Below the pieces are notes generated by a model. It was not told the origin of the DNA and made no database searches. It saw only the letters and a program-made list of their open reading frames with translations. Positions 29,076 to 40,222 of a stretch of DNA of 64,000 nt are shown piece by piece. Source of the DNA: Physcia stellaris. Taxonomy: Eukaryota > Ascomycota > Lecanoromycetes > Caliciales > Physciaceae. The DNA is taken from NCBI GenBank assembly GCA_018902385.1, contig JABSSW010000018.1, positions 124,001-188,000 of the forward strand. The letters run 5' to 3'. The position numbers and the translations under genes were made by a program. Numbering within the stretch: position 1 is the first letter of the stretch; each line of letters begins with the position of its first letter.

Positions 29076-30029
29076 ATGCCACCTGGAATACACACTCACC
29101 ATGCGGTCAGCACGGTAACAAAGCTACCAAGATGCCTCCGCACTCCCTCAGTCCGCTACCTCTCAACCACAACCCGCTGCTCCCTCGCCGTCATCCCCCC
29201 CGAATCCCCCAAATTCGTCGACGTCCCCCGCTCCCTCCAACCAGACGCCATCAAACACCGCCCGATGAAAGGCACTCTCCCCGTCCCCCGCAAAATCTTC
29301 CCACACGTCCCCTCGCCCACAGACATCGACAAAACCTCCCCAACCTACCTCTACGCCGTCACGCCTCCACCACAACCCAAGGGCCCCCCACCGCCCTTCA
29401 CAGACCCGACCACCGCAGCCTTCATCTCCTGGAAAGCGCGCCAAGCCGAAGCCCGCCGGAGAAACCTCCGCGAAGGCCTCATCGAGCTGAGCCTCCGCAA
29501 ACAAGCATCCGATAAGATCCGCAACCGGCGGTCTGCGAAGAGGAGCGCCGAGCGCGAAAGGCTGGTACAGATGCCGATGCGCGAGGACGAGCGCCTTACA
29601 GGGCCTACGATCCTACAGTCGCAGCTGCCCGCCCGCCTGCGCAGGAATGGTAGACCGGCACAGCTACCGGATCCGGATCGCGAGGCACGGATCAGGGCCG
29701 CGCGGCAGAATACCGCGAGGCATGAGATGGAGCGGAGCGAGGAGCGGAGGGATCAGTTGCATACGCTGTACATGAATGCGAATACGTTCATCACGAATGA
29801 GGCGCAGCTTAATGCGGTCGTGGAACGGGTGTTCCATGATACGCGGCAGTTCGCGAGCGAGAAGGTCGAGGGGGAGAATGTGTGGAATCTGGGGTTTCAG
29901 ACGACGGTGGCGGAGATGTTGGATGATGTGAATGAGGGGAAGAAGGCGACTGATGCGGGGAGGAAAGGGAAATTGGTGCAGGAGAGGTATAAGCAGATTG
30001 CAGAGGTTTTGACGGGGGGAAAGATGTGA
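29076..30029 (+). CDS. Mitochondrial small-subunit ribosomal protein mS26 (PET123-like)
   Basis: A component of the mitochondrial 37S subunit. The 317-residue protein has an Arg/Ser/Thr-rich presequence-like start (VRYLSTTTRCS). The conserved KGTLPVPRKIFP segment follows, then a basic helical core (FISWKARQAEARRRNLREGL and RSAKRSAERERLVQ) and the ERLTGPTIL region. It ends AEVLTGGKM. These features match fungal mS26/PET123 proteins. No intron is needed. The first in-frame ATG at 29076 gives a credible presequence. The gene is convergent with the Adp1-like gene. Its codon use is C-rich in the first half, like COX10. Confidence 0.75.
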   Translation: MPPGIHTHHAVSTVTKLPRCLRTPSVRYLSTTTRCSLAVIPPESPKFVDVPRSLQPDAIKHRPMKGTLPVPRKIFPHVPSPTDIDKTSPTYLYAVTPPPQPKGPPPPFTDPTTAAFISWKARQAEARRRNLREGLIELSLRKQASDKIRNRRSAKRSAERERLVQMPMREDERLTGPTILQSQLPARLRRNGRPAQLPDPDREARIRAARQNTARHEMERSEERRDQLHTLYMNANTFITNEAQLNAVVERVFHDTRQFASEKVEGENVWNLGFQTTVAEMLDDVNEGKKATDAGRKGKLVQERYKQIAEVLTGGKM

Positions 30030-30548
30030 GTCCTAGGGTGGACTCAGCAGGAGATGAGAGATACCGTACCGAATGTGAAAGCTCTGAGATGTGAGTATTG
30101 CATCGCTTGCCGACCTTTATGAGGAAGTCAGTTGCAAATCTGACACTATAGATACGCTCCATTCCCCGTTACTAGTCAGTACTGGAGCATGGAGCTCCCT
30201 TAAGGGGACAACATGACTTTAAACTCCACAGCCAGTTCTCCCATGGTGGCTAGCAAACTGCAGATATCTCCGGGCGGCTTTTTATAAATTGAAACCCTCA
30301 TGTTCACAGTGTGATTGTTCCCTTGGATTCAACCCGAGTACGCATTGACAGCTGGTCAAGAAGAAGTACTTAATACATTATTTTCCACCTTTCGATGGCA
30401 ATAGGCTCTCTTTGCCTTCATTTTCCTCAAGTAGCCCCAAACAAATACAAGAATATGACTCCGCCAACATCGCTAATCCCAGACCCGTTCCCTTATCATT
30501 TGACATGGTACATAAACAACCACCTTTTAGTCTCTCTCATATCCTAGA
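30030..30548. other. Convergent 3' spacer
   Basis: About 520 bp between the mS26 and Adp1-like 3' ends; likely 3' UTRs only. Confidence 0.5.
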
Positions 30549-33500
30549 TCACCGCTTCTCCACAAGAAGTAGATGCATAGCCGCGTACGCTATCACGATA
30601 AATGCAGCCGAGAAGATGGCAAGACCAACGACATCCCTCCACAAAGCCAAGACCTCGAAGCCGAAAGCGCTGAGAATGGATGCTCCCGGGACTTCGATAT
30701 CGAGACCATATTTGTGGTCGACCAAGGTGAGAAGTCTCACTTCATTAACGATTAGGGCCTCAAAGCCGTAGTGGAAAATTGAAAGCTACGCGAGTGTCAG
30801 TATGCGTCTTCAAATATAGCGGGAGAAGTCAAAACTCACGGTCTGAAGCCACAATGCCGGTTTGGGTATCGCTTCACGATTGAGAAGCAAGCCGGCAAAA
30901 AGCAAGCTGAAAAGCATCACCAAGCTCCCAATCAGATTTGCAACACCACCGTCTCTGAACACGATTCCGATGAAAAGGCATATAGCTGCGGCTGCAAGAT
31001 TGAAGAGGATTAGAACCAACAGAAATTTAAGAAATTCAGGCCAGGCTGGTACTAGGCCAGTCATAGGGTAAACAATGGCGCCCATAATAATGGGAGGAAT
31101 GAGACGCAGCGGGACAATATCGAAAACGACTTTGGCGGCGAAGTAGGTGATGGGGGAGTAGTAGCCATTCGCACGCTCTCGTACAAAGAGGAGGCGCTCG
31201 GAAGAGAAGACTGTCAGGCTTGTGAGGGTGCTGAAACCGAAAAGGGCGAGGATGAAGAAGAAAAGGCCGAGTCGATTTTGGAACCCTTTGATGTCGTCGG
31301 TCAAACCGTAGAAAAGAAAGCCAGACAGAACGGCTAACAGAATTGCAATAGCATAATGCGTGAGCATCAACATGGGATTCCTATACAGGTTCCGCCATGT
31401 CCTTTGTGAGAGGATGATAAATTGACGGATGTAGCCAATTCTGCGATATGTTCTCATCGCAGCAGACGCCCCGTTTGGTTGACCATTGGCTGGTCCATTG
31501 GCGCTTGCAGCATTCTTGACCGAAGAAGTGATATCTTGATGCACCGACTCGGCAACATCAGAACGAGCATAGCTCGAGACCAGCTCGTCTAACGCACTAC
31601 TGCCTGAAGCGGCGGGTGGCAGCTGATGGGGATCATCCAGTATTTGAGGAGGAACTTGGCCGTGTTGTTGTCGTGACAATTTCAGCCAATCTTGGCTGCT
31701 ACCTCGAGCATCGTTCAAGTCAGATGCCCCATCATCCGTTTTAGGAGTCATAGGAGTCTCGTCGCCGCTACTTTTCTTCCTAGTATAGAGCTTGCGATCT
31801 TGCTGTTGTTTCAGCGATTGCTTTCGCTTGCTCATTGGCCTTGTCATTGAGTCACCGGTGTCCACGCTCATATTTGAGGTACTGGCGATTGACTTCACCG
31901 CACGGACACTACTGCTGACAGTCCTCATAGCATCGCTACTTCCATCGAAGTTTGACGGCGCAGATTCATCTGATGGTGTACCTGCTGTCTCAGCATGCAT
32001 CGTCAGATCTACCAAATAGTCCGCAATGTTGAAGCCTGAAGGACATGGGTACCCTATTCGGTCAAAGTAGGCCTGGCAGTCTGAAAAAGGCCCCGAGTAG
32101 ACGGTCCTTCCTTTGGCCAATAAGACAAGATGATCGAAAAGAGCAACGATATTGGATCGAGGCTGGTGGATAGTGAATATGACGGTCCGATTGTAGGTTT
32201 TTGCCAAAGTCACAAGACATTCAACAACATTGAACGCATTGAATGCATCAAGTCCGCTGGTCGGCTCATCAAGGAATAGGATGCTTGGGCTTGTAACAAG
32301 TTCGCAAGCAATACCAACTCTTCTCTTTTCACCACCAGAGATGCCCCTACCGCCACCCTCCTCTGACCCAATCAGTTGATCTTTGATGTGATATATTCCA
32401 AGCTGCTTCTCCACTTCGTAAACTCTTTGTTCCTTAGCTGGTAGCCCCATGCTTCTTGGCAGTCGTAATAGGGCACTTGTCAGTATCGTTTCGTGGACGG
32501 TCAACGTGGGAAGCATAGTGTCATCCTGGTCAACAAAACCAACGACATTCCTGTACTCGCTGTCCATAACCCTTTCGCCATTGACATAGAAATCTCCTTG
32601 AACCACGCCACGCTTGTTCTTCCTAGCCAAAATGTCGAGAAACGTAGTCTTGCCAGCACCCGAGGCCCCCATAATAGCCATAATCTGTCCAGGGACTGCG
32701 ACACCTTGCACGCCAGAGAGTATCTGTTTGCCATTAAGATGGTATGAGACATTCTCGAACTGCAAGGATGCTGCTTTATGTTCTGCCATCAGCTGAGCAC
32801 CCTCATCGTCGGAGTCGTCAAGATGGATAGGCCCGTATCTGAACGACCGCCGCGATAAGAACCAGACCAATAGGATTACGAAAACGACAAAGAGTGCGCA
32901 GCCAGCAATGACACCCGCAATCAATGGAGTGTTTATCTTCTTAATAGGTCTGGTGTAGCCAGGTACATCGGTTTTGTACAAGCACTCGCCGGAGTGACAC
33001 TTGAGCGTTATACTCTCGTCACCAAAGACGCTCTTGATCAGGTTATTCATTTGCGGTTCGTCAAATTTACTGCCATCTTTGCTGCTACCACTCTCGGATC
33101 GGGTCGTGATAAGTGACGCCGGGCCCTTGATCTCTTGGCTCAAGAATTCCCCAATATCTATCGAACCCTCCTCCCCGCAGAGCATCCGTCCTGGTACACA
33201 TGCGCATTGAATGTTGTCGCACTTGTAGGATGTGACGTTCCGCTCATATTCATTCTTGGAGCTGAAAGAACAGGTGTCTAGATCGCAGTAAAAGGATTCA
33301 ACTTGCCCGGTCCAGACTATTGCCAATCAGCTAGCGAACAGTAACAGAGGTAGTTCGACTTACATTGAAAATTGCAGGTAGCATCCTCAGCATTGCACGA
33401 GAATGTGATTTGAGGCGTTTGCTCCTTCAGCTGGTCGAGGATCTTTACGTTGGTCACATCGCACATCTGATGGTTCTGTTTCACTACCCGGAAATCCTTA

Positions 33501-33910
33501 TAACAGACACCCCCTTCGTTGTCTGGCATAAGAGCATTACAAGCATCGTCCGTGGTGCAAACGTTGCAATTTATGCCTTCCCATCCCTCATTACACTCGC
33601 ATTGTCCTCCTCCTCGTGGTGTCCTGTCCTTGCCCTGCGCCAGTGAGTCGCAAAGCGGTATGGAACAGTCATCTCCACCGAATCCCGCGGGACATGAGCA
33701 TTTCCCATTGTACTTATTACACTTCCCAAATTGCATACACTGAAATGCTTCTAGGTTGCAGTTGAAGCACGGAGGGCAGCCATCGGGGCGATCATCGGTG
33801 ATAGAGAAACCCGTTCGGAGATCGATGCTGGATATGTTTCGGTAGGCTATAGATGGGTATACCCAGTCCAGGGCCGCAATGGCCACGAGAGCTATTCTCC
33901 AAGCACGCAT
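30549..33910 (-). CDS. Adp1-like ABCG transporter with EGF-like ectodomain
   Basis: A 1,086-residue ABCG protein resembling yeast Adp1; the substrate is unknown. Exons are 33910-33364, 33316-30840 and 30785-30549, with introns of 47 and 54 bp. It has a signal peptide (residues 1 to about 23), then a Cys-rich ectodomain with two EGF-like modules ([19 protein letters not shown] and [14 protein letters not shown]), then a membrane segment ([20 protein letters not shown]). The NBD has Walker [10 protein letters not shown] (about 400), signature [10 protein letters not shown] and Walker [15 protein letters not shown] Ser-rich cytosolic linker of about 170 residues comes before the C-terminal six-helix domain. 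This N-terminal single-NBD layout is typical of the Adp1 subgroup. Confidence 0.92.
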
Positions 33911-34690
33911 ATGTTATTGTGGTCGTTAACAACAAATGATTCTCTTGGGTGGCTGGAGCCTGAAGCTTTCAGCACAAGCTTGTGAGAGCGGAGTCCGCAG
34001 ATGGAATAGAAGAAAGATTAGAGCAGACTGGCCTTCTAGCACAGACAAATACAACCACACATAGAGCTTACGAATGATGGAGTCATTCCGACAGTGGGGT
34101 GAACATATTAAGTTGCACATTGCCTCACATCGATGCAAGACAGCTAGAGCATGCCAGCTGCCGAGGCGCACCAACCGATCTCCGGCTAAAACGCGGAAGA
34201 TTCCGCTTCTATACAGCTACGAGAAGCTAGTCACTAAGTATTTGGGAAGGATGATAGTAAGCTGAGAAGATTCGTCAGTAAGTCGCACGCTATACTGGCT
34301 TTTGCGAGTGTAGAAGACCAGTGTAGAACGTCCCAGTCATCAAAAGATGGGTTTCGCTTGAACAGGAGCAACATCACATGTAGACACTCAGCATTACTCA
34401 TTTGGACCGATGGCAGAAGGGTATCTCATGTCGACAAAGGCATAATAAAGCAGTTCAAACTGAAAATCTGAACGCAGAAATACACGGCAACCATCTCGAC
34501 TTCCAAGGCCGGCGCCAATTGCAGGTACAAGGCCGTCGTCGCTGCGTTATATACCAGTTGTGGAGAGCTACTCTTTTTCGTCCTGCGGACCTAATGTGCT
34601 CTCTAGAATGATCCGTAATATCCACAGGTGTCTCGTATTCCTTCAGATCCCGGCACCCTTTCGCATGGATCTATGTGCTTCCGCGCGCAG
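33911..34690. other. Upstream region of the Adp1-like gene
   Basis: About 780 bp holding the Adp1-like promoter and ERV14 3' UTR. No other feature seen. Confidence 0.45.
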
Positions 34691-35276
34691 TCAATGAGAC
34701 TCGTCTCTTATGAGGGCTACTATCATGCTGTAAAGGTAAAAGAAGAACATAACGAGGTGAAAGCCAAGCTTGATAAAGGATTCCTGTACAAGACATTGTC
34801 TCATCAGCATGGAGTCCCGGATCGTCTTCTGGGAAAACTTACCTTCTTATGAACGTTGAGTTTCCTAAAGATCTCTGTCGCATCCAATAAGTGCTGATTA
34901 TCGAAGATCCTAGAGATCGAATCAGCCAAGGTGCTTAGCAAAGCCCGACATGATGTGGCCGTACTTCTTCGCATTAAATGCTAGTAAAGGTAGATTCAAT
35001 ACTAAGGCAATCCAGTAACCATTGATAAGGAATAATACGGTTAGAAAGGCGTGTACAGCGGCTTCGGGTACGATGTACGTATTGAGGCGATTGCACAGAT
35101 CAATGGGGTTGATGTAATCACTGCATTTCAGATCAGTTGGTGCTTTGTATGATTATGCGGCAAGCGAGAACATACCATTCCAAATCGCTGTACATTATGG
35201 TGAAAAAGACTTGGAGGAAGAGGTTGACAGCGTTTATCAGCACCGCTAGTAGGTACAGCCATGCCTCGCCTGACAT
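34691..35276 (-). CDS. ERV14: Cornichon/Erv14 ER cargo receptor
   Basis: A COPII cargo receptor for export of membrane proteins from the ER. It is split into four short exons: 35276-35176, 35120-34965, 34909-34843 and 34783-34691. The introns of 55, 55 and 59 bp have GTATGT, GTACGG and GTAAGT donors and YAG acceptors. The 138-residue product has three membrane segments. It starts [13 protein letters not shown] and continues [73 protein letters not shown] and [18 protein letters not shown]. All are near-invariant in cornichons. An ATG three bases upstream (35279) is also possible. The call is very secure. Confidence 0.95.
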
Positions 35277-37543
35277 CATCCTGAATGTGTGTCTCTACTC
35301 AGGAATCCCGAAGACTTGTCGAAACAGTAATCTCCAAGCAGTAATGACTTTTCAATCTCTGACTCTTGCGCGGTTGATAACTTCGAGCGTAGAATGGGAA
35401 TGGCGCGGTCGAGGCGCGACGGGAGCGAGAGAACGAGGAAGGGCGGTGGAGAATCGCGGAACCGCAATTAGATATTGGGAATAGGCTCGAGCTGTGAAAT
35501 GGTGAGGCTTCAAATTTAGTCGTACGTCGACTTCGATGTAGCCTTGGACAACCCTACTTTAGCTTGCCAAGCCAATTTTCACATGCAATCCACGAGCCAT
35601 ACTCAATCATCTACTCATTTCCTGAGTACTTTACACTCCTTCTCACATTGGATCTAACGACGCTATCCACAAACATTACACTCTCACTAGTAATTATCTT
35701 CGACATACGGTTACATGGTCTTATTCAGTAAATACTTCTTGGCCGTTCCCGCAAACGCTAGGTACGCCACAGAGCCTTGCACAAAGCATGCAAGAACGCG
35801 ATAAATTCATGGCACATATACACGTGTCTTCCTTGGAGTATACCTCAAAGGACTCGATCAGAGCTTGATTCATGGATACCGGAGGAAAAGTTCATGGACT
35901 TTCGGACTCTGCCCGCGTATTCATTTCATAATCCCTTCCCTCAGACAGTTTCCGCGTCTTACGGTCTTCAGAGTCCTCTACTCTAGCAGCTCGCGATAAG
36001 GGATTGGCAAACCCGGGATTCATCCTAATGATTCCGTAGCTCGGTATAGCCAGAGTGGTACCAGACCGAACTACTACGGAGTCAAACAACCAATCTATCG
36101 TTGGGAAGCTAAGACCGTCCGACAATTCAGATTTTGCGAAGAGGCCAGCATTGCATCCATCCTATAGTGAGTGCCATGGCTCTCTCAGTCACTGCAGCGC
36201 TATCGAATTTCTCAGCAGCGAGCCAAAGGCCCCTCTCCAAGTCATGTAGTCAGCTACGTCGCTGCTATTTCCACCGGAAGGAGCAGAACCCTCTAATTTT
36301 GACCCTATGCCAACATCTAGCTCTTGTCTCATCTCGTCTCCTTTTAATCATTACGATTTGCCGTCACAGTAAAGCAAAGGCCTGAATGAAAGTAGCCATT
36401 CTTTCAGCTTTGCATAGAGGTGTTTCAGGAAGTTTTCATTTTTGATCGATTCTTAGTTTGCTCCACTTCGAAGGCTCCAATATGAGTCTGCGGAATGATC
36501 TCTGATGGAAGTCATGCCCTCAATTTCTCTAAATTCAAAGGAAAAGACTTGGGACAGAACGGGCACTGATCGGCATCGTCTTGGTATTTTTGCCCCTTTC
36601 CCGTGCTTCCCATAACCGCCATGGTTCATCTGTGTCGGGGTAGGGAAGTGAGACTTGCATCGTGAGCAACCTTTTCTAAGTCAAAGTTTTATACGGTGTG
36701 GCTTGCAAACCCAATCACCAAATCCTGGGTGCAACATTTGTTGTTCCAGGAAAATAGGAAAACATTCATAGGCCACAAGATCAGATCGACGATGCCTGCA
36801 GTTGACCATGTCTCGGAAGACCTGTCGGTTGGTTTCAATGTTGAAGGATCAGCTTCACGAAACTCTGAAATTCAAGTGGTCAACGGAAACTTCTTGCGTC
36901 TTTCTACTGTTCCAGAAGCATATCAAGGGAGATTTACGTGGGGTGTGCATATCTCCCACGCGTTGCCCGTTCGATCTCGCGAGATAAGATCAAGCACGAC
37001 AGAAAGGCTTGTCTTTACGCGCTCTAATCGCGAGACATTAGTGATAAGGAATTTGGCGGATGTCTAAGGAAAGTGTGAGGTTTTGATATCTCTTTCACAG
37101 TGCTTGGCTCATTTTCATGCGGTATCTCAGACTAAGCCTGACCTTGATCCTGTGTAATAGGTAACCTGATTAGAAATGGTGGAACCGTGAAACGCTTGCG
37201 GCCCACCAAGCGACCTTTCCACAGCCATTCATGTGCAAGCACAATGGGGCAGATCGTCAGCGGCGATACCGTCTTGATCACGATCCTCTGCTAGAGCAGT
37301 CGAATCTCATCTATCAGACAACGGTATCAGACACCACATGCTCGTGTGCTATCAAAGGGGTGTCTCGGGACCCACTCCTTAGCTATATAATTGGAAGCGA
37401 GTCTATCGTGATGCCGACAATGAGTGGATACTCGACTTATATATGGCTGTTCTCGGTTGGCCTCTTGATGTCACCTTTGTTGCTGTTCTGCTTGATCGCT
37501 TTCGCACTTAGACCTACCTTTCATTCATCAAATCAGTGTCTCT
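35277..37543. other. Intergenic region of 2.3 kb, no secure gene
   Basis: This contains the ERV14 promoter. A plus-strand frame at 36784-37064 (MPAVDHVSEDLSVGFNVEG and onward, about 93 codons) is open and of ordinary composition, but I do not recognise it and see no partner exons. Another short minus-strand stretch at 36080-35930 (SGTTLAIPSYGIIRMNPG) also looks weakly coding. Confidence 0.35.
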
Positions 37544-39016
37544 ATGCCGCTCATCCTGGCCCTGCGATACCAAAATCTTCGTTGCAACTTTTTCAGGCTT
37601 GGAGGATTCCTTCGGTTGTTGTCATGTTCCTACCTGCTTCCTACTTTGCGGTCGGTACTTGCATCTCCTATCCCAGAAACCACCCTCCAGAACCGTTATA
37701 CAGTAGACTGCACGGACCTAGCCGCCGATTTCGACTACACATGCTGGGCCACCCTAGGTCTGAGCGACTATCTCATATCTCCCGAAACGGGGTGGATGTA
37801 CACCACCCCAAATTGCACCGAAGATTCCAGTGGAGCAAACTGTTGCAAGCCAGATGAACCATGGTCTACATGCTACCTTCATCTTGCACATGGCGTCGCT
37901 GGTGATGACTGCTCCGAGATCAACCCTCAATCCTGTACTTATGATGCGACGCTGGACGTCGATCCCAAGATTGCGGCTCAGGTCCGCTACGTAATGAGGA
38001 ATATATATAGTACGCTTCCTCAAACCTGTCAAATGGACATCACTGACTTGTCCAAAGATGTCAATAATTTCTTCACTACATGGTGGGAGGCGCTCCAATT
38101 CGCTACTGCCCAAGCATCAACCATCGTTGGTTCCGTGATAGGAGAATTGGATCCCGTCCAGAAGAGTCACTTTACCCTGTACAATATCTTGATTGGACTG
38201 ACTGTTGGACTTTGCTTTGTTGCCATGCCTGAAGTCGCTGGAGCAGTAGGAGCGTCCCTCATTGCATCGCAAGTTGGTGCGCACCTCGTCATCGCTTTAC
38301 AAGAAGCTCCAATGGTAGCAAGAGCAATATGGCCCAAAGGCACGGAGGATTCTCAGCTCGTGCAGATCGGAGACGTAAAAGACGAGCTGGGAAATGTCAA
38401 CAGAAACCTTAGCAGTCTGCTCAATGCTGGCTTGGAGACGGTCATGAAGGATCTCCCAACATTCGTCTCTTTCGTGCAAGACGGCCACTTTTCTGGTGAC
38501 CAATATATTTCTCTACCTAAGACTACCGCTGGTCTGGATATGGCTCTCAAGACTTTCATCGTTTCGACTGCCATGACCAAAAACGACTGGAGGGCGACAC
38601 CAATGCTCTACATGACTCGTGGCGACTTTGCTTCCGCGAAAGGATGCGCTTTCGGACCCGAAAACTACGATATCTGCACGCAGGAAGGTGGTCCGGCCAG
38701 CTACTTCTACAGTAACACGACTGGCAATGGTTATTTATTGTCAAACGGGGGCGAGGCGCAAAACGTCAAAAGTCCCCGAGATCTGATGTTCGACATCGTC
38801 AACAACCAGTGGTCATCGTTGGGTGCTCTCTTTGATGGTGCTTTTAATTGTACCTCTTCCGGCAACGCGGCTTCTGATCAGCCTTTTCACATCAAGTTTG
38901 ACGGCACCATCGATCTATCTTGCGTGTCACAGCTGCAGATGTGTGGTTATTGCGAAGCATGTATCGTACCTCTCATCAACGGCACCTGTCCCATGCCGGG
39001 ATGCTATTGTGACTAA
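37544..39016 (+). CDS. Cys-rich secreted or membrane protein, uncharacterised (DUF7872-like)
   Basis: The 490-residue single-exon protein starts with a hydrophobic segment (GGFLRLLSCSYLLPTL) that could act as a signal sequence. An ectodomain follows with paired Cys motifs: DYTCWATLGLSDYL, TGWMYTTPNCTEDSSGANCC, DEPWSTCYLHL and DCSEINPQSCTYD. In the middle come two hydrophobic stretches (NILIGLTVGLCFVAMPEVAGA). The C-terminal part is again Cys-rich (CVSQLQMCGYCEACIV, GTCPMPGCYC). The layout recalls fungal-only families of effector-like or surface proteins; I suspect the domain now called DUF7872 but cannot confirm it. The frame upstream of 37544 has no better start. No role can be assigned. Confidence 0.65.
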   Translation: MPLILALRYQNLRCNFFRLGGFLRLLSCSYLLPTLRSVLASPIPETTLQNRYTVDCTDLAADFDYTCWATLGLSDYLISPETGWMYTTPNCTEDSSGANCCKPDEPWSTCYLHLAHGVAGDDCSEINPQSCTYDATLDVDPKIAAQVRYVMRNIYSTLPQTCQMDITDLSKDVNNFFTTWWEALQFATAQASTIVGSVIGELDPVQKSHFTLYNILIGLTVGLCFVAMPEVAGAVGASLIASQVGAHLVIALQEAPMVARAIWPKGTEDSQLVQIGDVKDELGNVNRNLSSLLNAGLETVMKDLPTFVSFVQDGHFSGDQYISLPKTTAGLDMALKTFIVSTAMTKNDWRATPMLYMTRGDFASAKGCAFGPENYDICTQEGGPASYFYSNTTGNGYLLSNGGEAQNVKSPRDLMFDIVNNQWSSLGALFDGAFNCTSSGNAASDQPFHIKFDGTIDLSCVSQLQMCGYCEACIVPLINGTCPMPGCYCD

Positions 39017-40222
39017 TGGATGTTCTATGGCGCGATGTTTATCACACTCTGAAGCAGGCAAGCGCTCGCCGGCCTCGTCTTTTCCTTATCACTGCATAGC
39101 CTAGTGAAAGCATTATCAGCATCATCGAGATACCGGGTGGTATTGAAGGAGTTGGATGGGGATTCAACGATTAGCATGTTTCAGGCCAGACTTCTCCGTC
39201 GGCATATCTTGCGTGCGCTTCTACGCGCTAGTTTGGCTATCTTATTGCATCATCAATCGCATGTATGACTGGTTTCTCTCCGACTCTCCGAGATAAGCTC
39301 TTGACAGAACACCACCGTGTGACCTTGGACGCGGCACAGTATCATAGTGGCTGCTCGGGTCGGCGGCACCCATGCAAAGGATATATCAAATGGCTCACAT
39401 TCATCACTTGATGTTTACTTCTATTTTTGGTCGGTGTCTGCCATGCTACATGCTCGGCTCGAACCTCACCAGTCCAGATATCGGTCTAGTTCGCTGTCGT
39501 GCTTGCTCCAGATGTCTCAGCAAACGGCTGAAGTCTGGACCCGTCTGTGATGTCCTCCGGCTGTGATGTCCTTCGTCTGCGATGTCCTTCCTACTCGCAA
39601 CATCCAGCACAGCCAATCCTCATATATAGCTAGCTGAGACTAACAATTAATAGTCATAAAATCGATCTCTATCTGGTGATCCACTGGTTTGAGAGAATGG
39701 AAAATGTCTCGCCGCCGAAACAAACCAATGAAGGTTTCGTTCGAGTCAGGGATGGTAGCAACTTCTAATGTTTGCAACCTGATCCCTAATCACTTGGTTG
39801 TAATTAGCCTCTATCGATCACTCCAAAGCTACGAGTATATAGTACTTCGTCTCATATCATACTCCCCCAATTCCCTTAGTGCAAGAGGCCCATATCATCA
39901 TGAAACTGTAATCGAGTCGAGAGCCCACCGTATCACGTTTGTCTGTTTGGACGAAGCCAGGACCAGGCTGCGAAGGACCAGACGCCTGCAGAATAAATGC
40001 TAGACGTTCGAAAATATCCAGTTCTGGGGCTGTGATTATTAAAAACATTCGAAGTGATACCCACTGTCTAGTTATCAAAGCAATGCGCTTCTGATGGAAA
40101 TCAGTGCCGAAAAGTGATCAGAACAGATCGGAACGTGACCTCGGAACCACAACGTTACCTATCCAAGCGTTCAAACTACCTACGGCACTCAACCATAGCC
40201 AGTGATGGTGCCCCAACGGCCC
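39017..40222. other. Intergenic region, no gene seen
   Basis: About 1.2 kb between the Cys-rich protein gene and the aminotransferase 3' end. It holds a three-unit tandem repeat at 39542-39590; nothing else could be supported. Confidence 0.45.
39542..39590. repeat. Tandem repeat, three 16-bp units
   Basis: Three consecutive near-copies of cgtctgtgatgtcctc with one or two substitutions each. Confidence 0.7.
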
